In this document: one piece after another, positions 5,804 through 7,302 of the stretch | How positions within the stretch are numbered: the first letter of the stretch is position 1 | How the letters are laid out: every line of letters begins with the position of its first letter | Assembly (NCBI GenBank): GCA_910588365.1 | Contig: CAJUQS010000021.1 | Location: forward strand, 1 to 7,302 | DNA length: 7,302 nt | Origin: an uncultured Oscillospiraceae bacterium | Lineage (GTDB): Bacteria; Bacillota; Clostridia; Oscillospirales; Oscillospiraceae | Direction of reading: 5' to 3' | Position numbers and translations under genes: made by a program | The notes under the pieces: model-generated | What the model was told of the DNA's origin: nothing | Seen by the model: only the letters and a program-made list of their open reading frames with translations | The model's database searches: none

Positions 5804-5827
5804 AAAAACGGACGCCGCAGCGGCGTC
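5804..5827 (-). terminator. Intrinsic terminator of the carD-ispD-ispF unit
   Basis: Immediately after the ispF stop, GACGCCG (5811-5817) and CGGCGTC (5821-5827) form a 7-bp stem with a 3-nt loop. On the minus strand it is followed by CG and five Ts (5804-5808). The stem is short but GC-only apart from one pair. Confidence 0.65.
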
Positions 5828-6307
5828 TCAGCGAACAATCAGCGCCACGGCGTGGGCGGCCATGCCCTCCCCGGAGCCGGTGAAGCCCAGCCCCTCCTCT
5901 GTGGTGGCCTTTACGCTGACGGCATCAAGGGGGATCCCCAGATCCGAGGCGATATTCTCCCGCATCCGCAGGATGTAGGGCGCCACCTTCGGCCGCTGTG
6001 CCACCAGCGTCACGTCCACGTTGCCCACCGAAAAGCCGGACTCCACCAGCACAGCCGCCACCTCCCGCAGGAGCCGGCGGCTGTCGATACCCCGGTAGCG
6101 CTCGCTGCTGTCCGGGAACAGGCGGCCGATGTCCCCCAGGGCCGCCGCCCCCAGCAGGGCGTCCATCAAGGCGTGGAGGACCACGTCCGCGTCGGAGTGG
6201 CCCAGCAGGCCCCGCTCACAGGGCACCTCCACCCCGCCCAGCACCAGCCGGCGGCCCTCCGCCATCCGGTGGACATCATAGCCGTGTCCAATCCGAGGGA
6301 GGCTCAT
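5828..6307 (-). CDS. ispF: 2-C-methyl-D-erythritol 2,4-cyclodiphosphate synthase
   Basis: IspF closes 4-diphosphocytidyl-methylerythritol 2-phosphate to the cyclodiphosphate and releases CMP, the fifth step of the MEP route to isopentenyl diphosphate. The 159-residue length is standard for the family. The metal site is visible: D11 and H13 in GHGYDVH, and H45 in VVLHALMDA. Also present are GHSDAD at 36-41, GDIGRLFPDS in the middle, and the C-terminal KATTEEGLGFTGSGEG segment that completes the active site between subunits of the trimer. Its ATG overlaps the stop of ispD in an ATGA, so the two are translationally coupled. It is the last gene of its unit, with a hairpin right after the stop. 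Confidence 0.97.
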   Translation of the reverse strand: MSLPRIGHGYDVHRMAEGRRLVLGGVEVPCERGLLGHSDADVVLHALMDALLGAAALGDIGRLFPDSSERYRGIDSRRLLREVAAVLVESGFSVGNVDVTLVAQRPKVAPYILRMRENIASDLGIPLDAVSVKATTEEGLGFTGSGEGMAAHAVALIVR

Positions 6308-7044
6308 AGGCTCCCCTCCCTCCAGCGCAGAAGCCCCTCCGCCAGCAGGAGGTCCTCCGGCGTGGTAATCTTCAGGTTCTCATAGGAGCCCTCCGTCAGG
6401 TAGACCTCCTTCCCCAGCCGCTCCACGGCGGAGCAGTCGTCCGTCACCTCCACGCCGGAGGCCGCCGCGGCCTGCAGGGCCGCCCGCAGCAGTTGGGCGT
6501 CAAAAACCTGGGGCGTCTGAATGGCCCGCAGCTCCTCCCGCGGCGGTGTGCTGACCACCACGTTATCCCGGATCACCTTGATGGTGTCCTTCACCGGGAC
6601 GGCCGGGGCGGCGGCGTTGGTCCGGTGGGCCAGCGCAACCACCCGGTCGATAAGGGCCGGATCCGCCAGGGGCCGGGCCCCGTCGTGGACCGCCAGGAAC
6701 GCCGCGTCCTCCCGGCACTCCAGGCTGGCCGCCAGCACCGAGGCCAGCCGCGTCTCACCGCCCCGGACAATCTTCACAGGCTTGGAAACCCCGTAAATCC
6801 TGCACAGATCCCCGGTGGGCAGCAGGTCCTCCTCCCGGACCGCCACGACAATCTCGTCCACCAGCTCCGCCCCGTTGAGCGCCATCAGCGTCCTGGCCAG
6901 CACGGGAATCCCGTCCAGGGGCAGGAGGAGCTTGTTCTCCCCCTCCATGCGCCTGGAGCTCCCGGCGGCGGCCACAATGGCGCTGCAAAAGGGGTGCGCC
7001 TCCTTCTTTTTCTTATGGAACAGCTTGGAAAAGAGCTTCTTCAT
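6304..7044 (-). CDS. ispD: 2-C-methyl-D-erythritol 4-phosphate cytidylyltransferase
   Basis: IspD joins CTP and methylerythritol 4-phosphate to give the CDP-derivative, the third MEP step. The 246-residue protein has the nucleotidyltransferase loop AAAGSSRRM at 25-33 with R32 and K38 in the places of the catalytic Arg and Lys. It also has AVHDGARPL at 118-126, PVKDTIK at 150-156, TPQVF at 177-181, TDDCSAVE at 201-208, and NLKITTPED at 223-231 with its conserved Lys. Compared with typical IspD, about 18 residues are added at the N-terminus, strongly basic (MKKLFSKLFHKKKKE). The start is supported by GGGAGG (7053-7058) 8 nt upstream, and there is no alternative ATG before the active-site loop. 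The gene begins inside the end of carD (32-bp overlap in another frame) and overlaps ispF by 4 bp. Confidence 0.95.
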   Translation of the reverse strand: MKKLFSKLFHKKKKEAHPFCSAIVAAAGSSRRMEGENKLLLPLDGIPVLARTLMALNGAELVDEIVVAVREEDLLPTGDLCRIYGVSKPVKIVRGGETRLASVLAASLECREDAAFLAVHDGARPLADPALIDRVVALAHRTNAAAPAVPVKDTIKVIRDNVVVSTPPREELRAIQTPQVFDAQLLRAALQAAAASGVEVTDDCSAVERLGKEVYLTEGSYENLKITTPEDLLLAEGLLRWREGSL

Positions 7045-7302
7045 CTGCCCGTCCTCCCGACATCGCCTTGTTCACCTGGTTTTCAATATCCTGGTAGTCC
7101 TCTCCCGTGGACAGAACCACCTCCGAAATCAGAATCTGTTTCGCGGTGCGCAGCATCTTCCGCTCCCCGGTGGACAGCCCGCGCTCCTGATCGCGATTAA
7201 CCAGGCTCTTGGCCACCCGGGCCACCTCATACAGGTCGCCGCTCTTCAGCTTCTGCATGTTCTCCCGGTAGCGCTGATTCCAGCTGCCGATGAACTGCTC
7301 AA
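7013..7302 (-). CDS. CarD-family transcriptional regulator (5' end outside the window)
   Basis: Only the last 95 residues are in the window. They begin EQFIGSWNQRYRENMQKLKSGD and continue into YEVARVAKSLVNRDQERGLSTGERKML, the helical C-terminal domain of CarD/CdnL-like proteins; the N-terminal RNA-polymerase-binding Tudor-like domain should lie to the right. Family members bind the RNA polymerase beta subunit and stabilise open promoter complexes. The tail (YQDIENQVNKAMSGGRADEEALFQAVP) runs 32 bp into ispD in a different frame, and the ispD ribosome binding site lies within it. Because the start is not visible, I cannot say whether carD has its own promoter or whether the upstream part is intact. 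Confidence 0.9.
   Translation of the reverse strand, partial: EQFIGSWNQRYRENMQKLKSGDLYEVARVAKSLVNRDQERGLSTGERKMLRTAKQILISEVVLSTGEDYQDIENQVNKAMSGGRADEEALFQAVP

Noticed and set aside
5423..6385. Plus-strand open frame of 320 codons opposite the TmrB-like gene and ispF
   Set aside because: It crosses two terminators and the antisense of conserved ispF motifs, and has no family features.

Overview
The window is about 7.3 kb of GC-rich, tightly packed DNA, and every convincing gene lies on the minus strand. Protein content and gene order (CarD-IspD-IspF; CdaA-CdaR followed by an RseC-type start; a CsdB-like cysteine desulfurase next to a DUF3343 protein) suggest a GC-rich anaerobic Clostridia member, most likely Oscillospiraceae (Flavonifractor or Pseudoflavonifractor type). 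This placement is inferred from recognised families and composition, not from a search.

In transcription order (high to low coordinates), the window opens inside a CarD-family regulator. Its end overlaps ispD by 32 bp, and ispD overlaps ispF by 4 bp, giving one carD-ispD-ispF unit for two steps of the MEP isoprenoid pathway. Two hairpins close it. Next come a TmrB-like P-loop protein (tunicamycin-resistance family), a small DUF3343 putative Se/S carrier, and a class V PLP enzyme of the cysteine desulfurase family. A terminator-like hairpin separates the last two. The desulfurase ends inside a perfect 21-bp stem hairpin, followed by a second terminator.

An AT-rich stretch of about 250 bp (3426-3673) holds these terminators and the probable promoter of the second unit. 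This unit contains cdaA (diadenylate cyclase), cdaR (its YbbR-domain partner) and a third gene that runs off the left edge. No gap between genes exceeds 300 bp.

The most unusual object is that third gene. One uninterrupted frame begins with an RseC/SoxR-reducing-type cysteine cluster, about 45 residues long, and changes within a few residues into an HlyD/MacA-type periplasmic adaptor that lacks its usual signal or membrane anchor. The adaptor part has two successive lipoyl and coiled-coil modules, and the first coiled coil is encoded by a 21-bp tandem repeat. It may be a true gene fusion, a deletion scar, or an assembly chimera. The sequence alone does not decide which.
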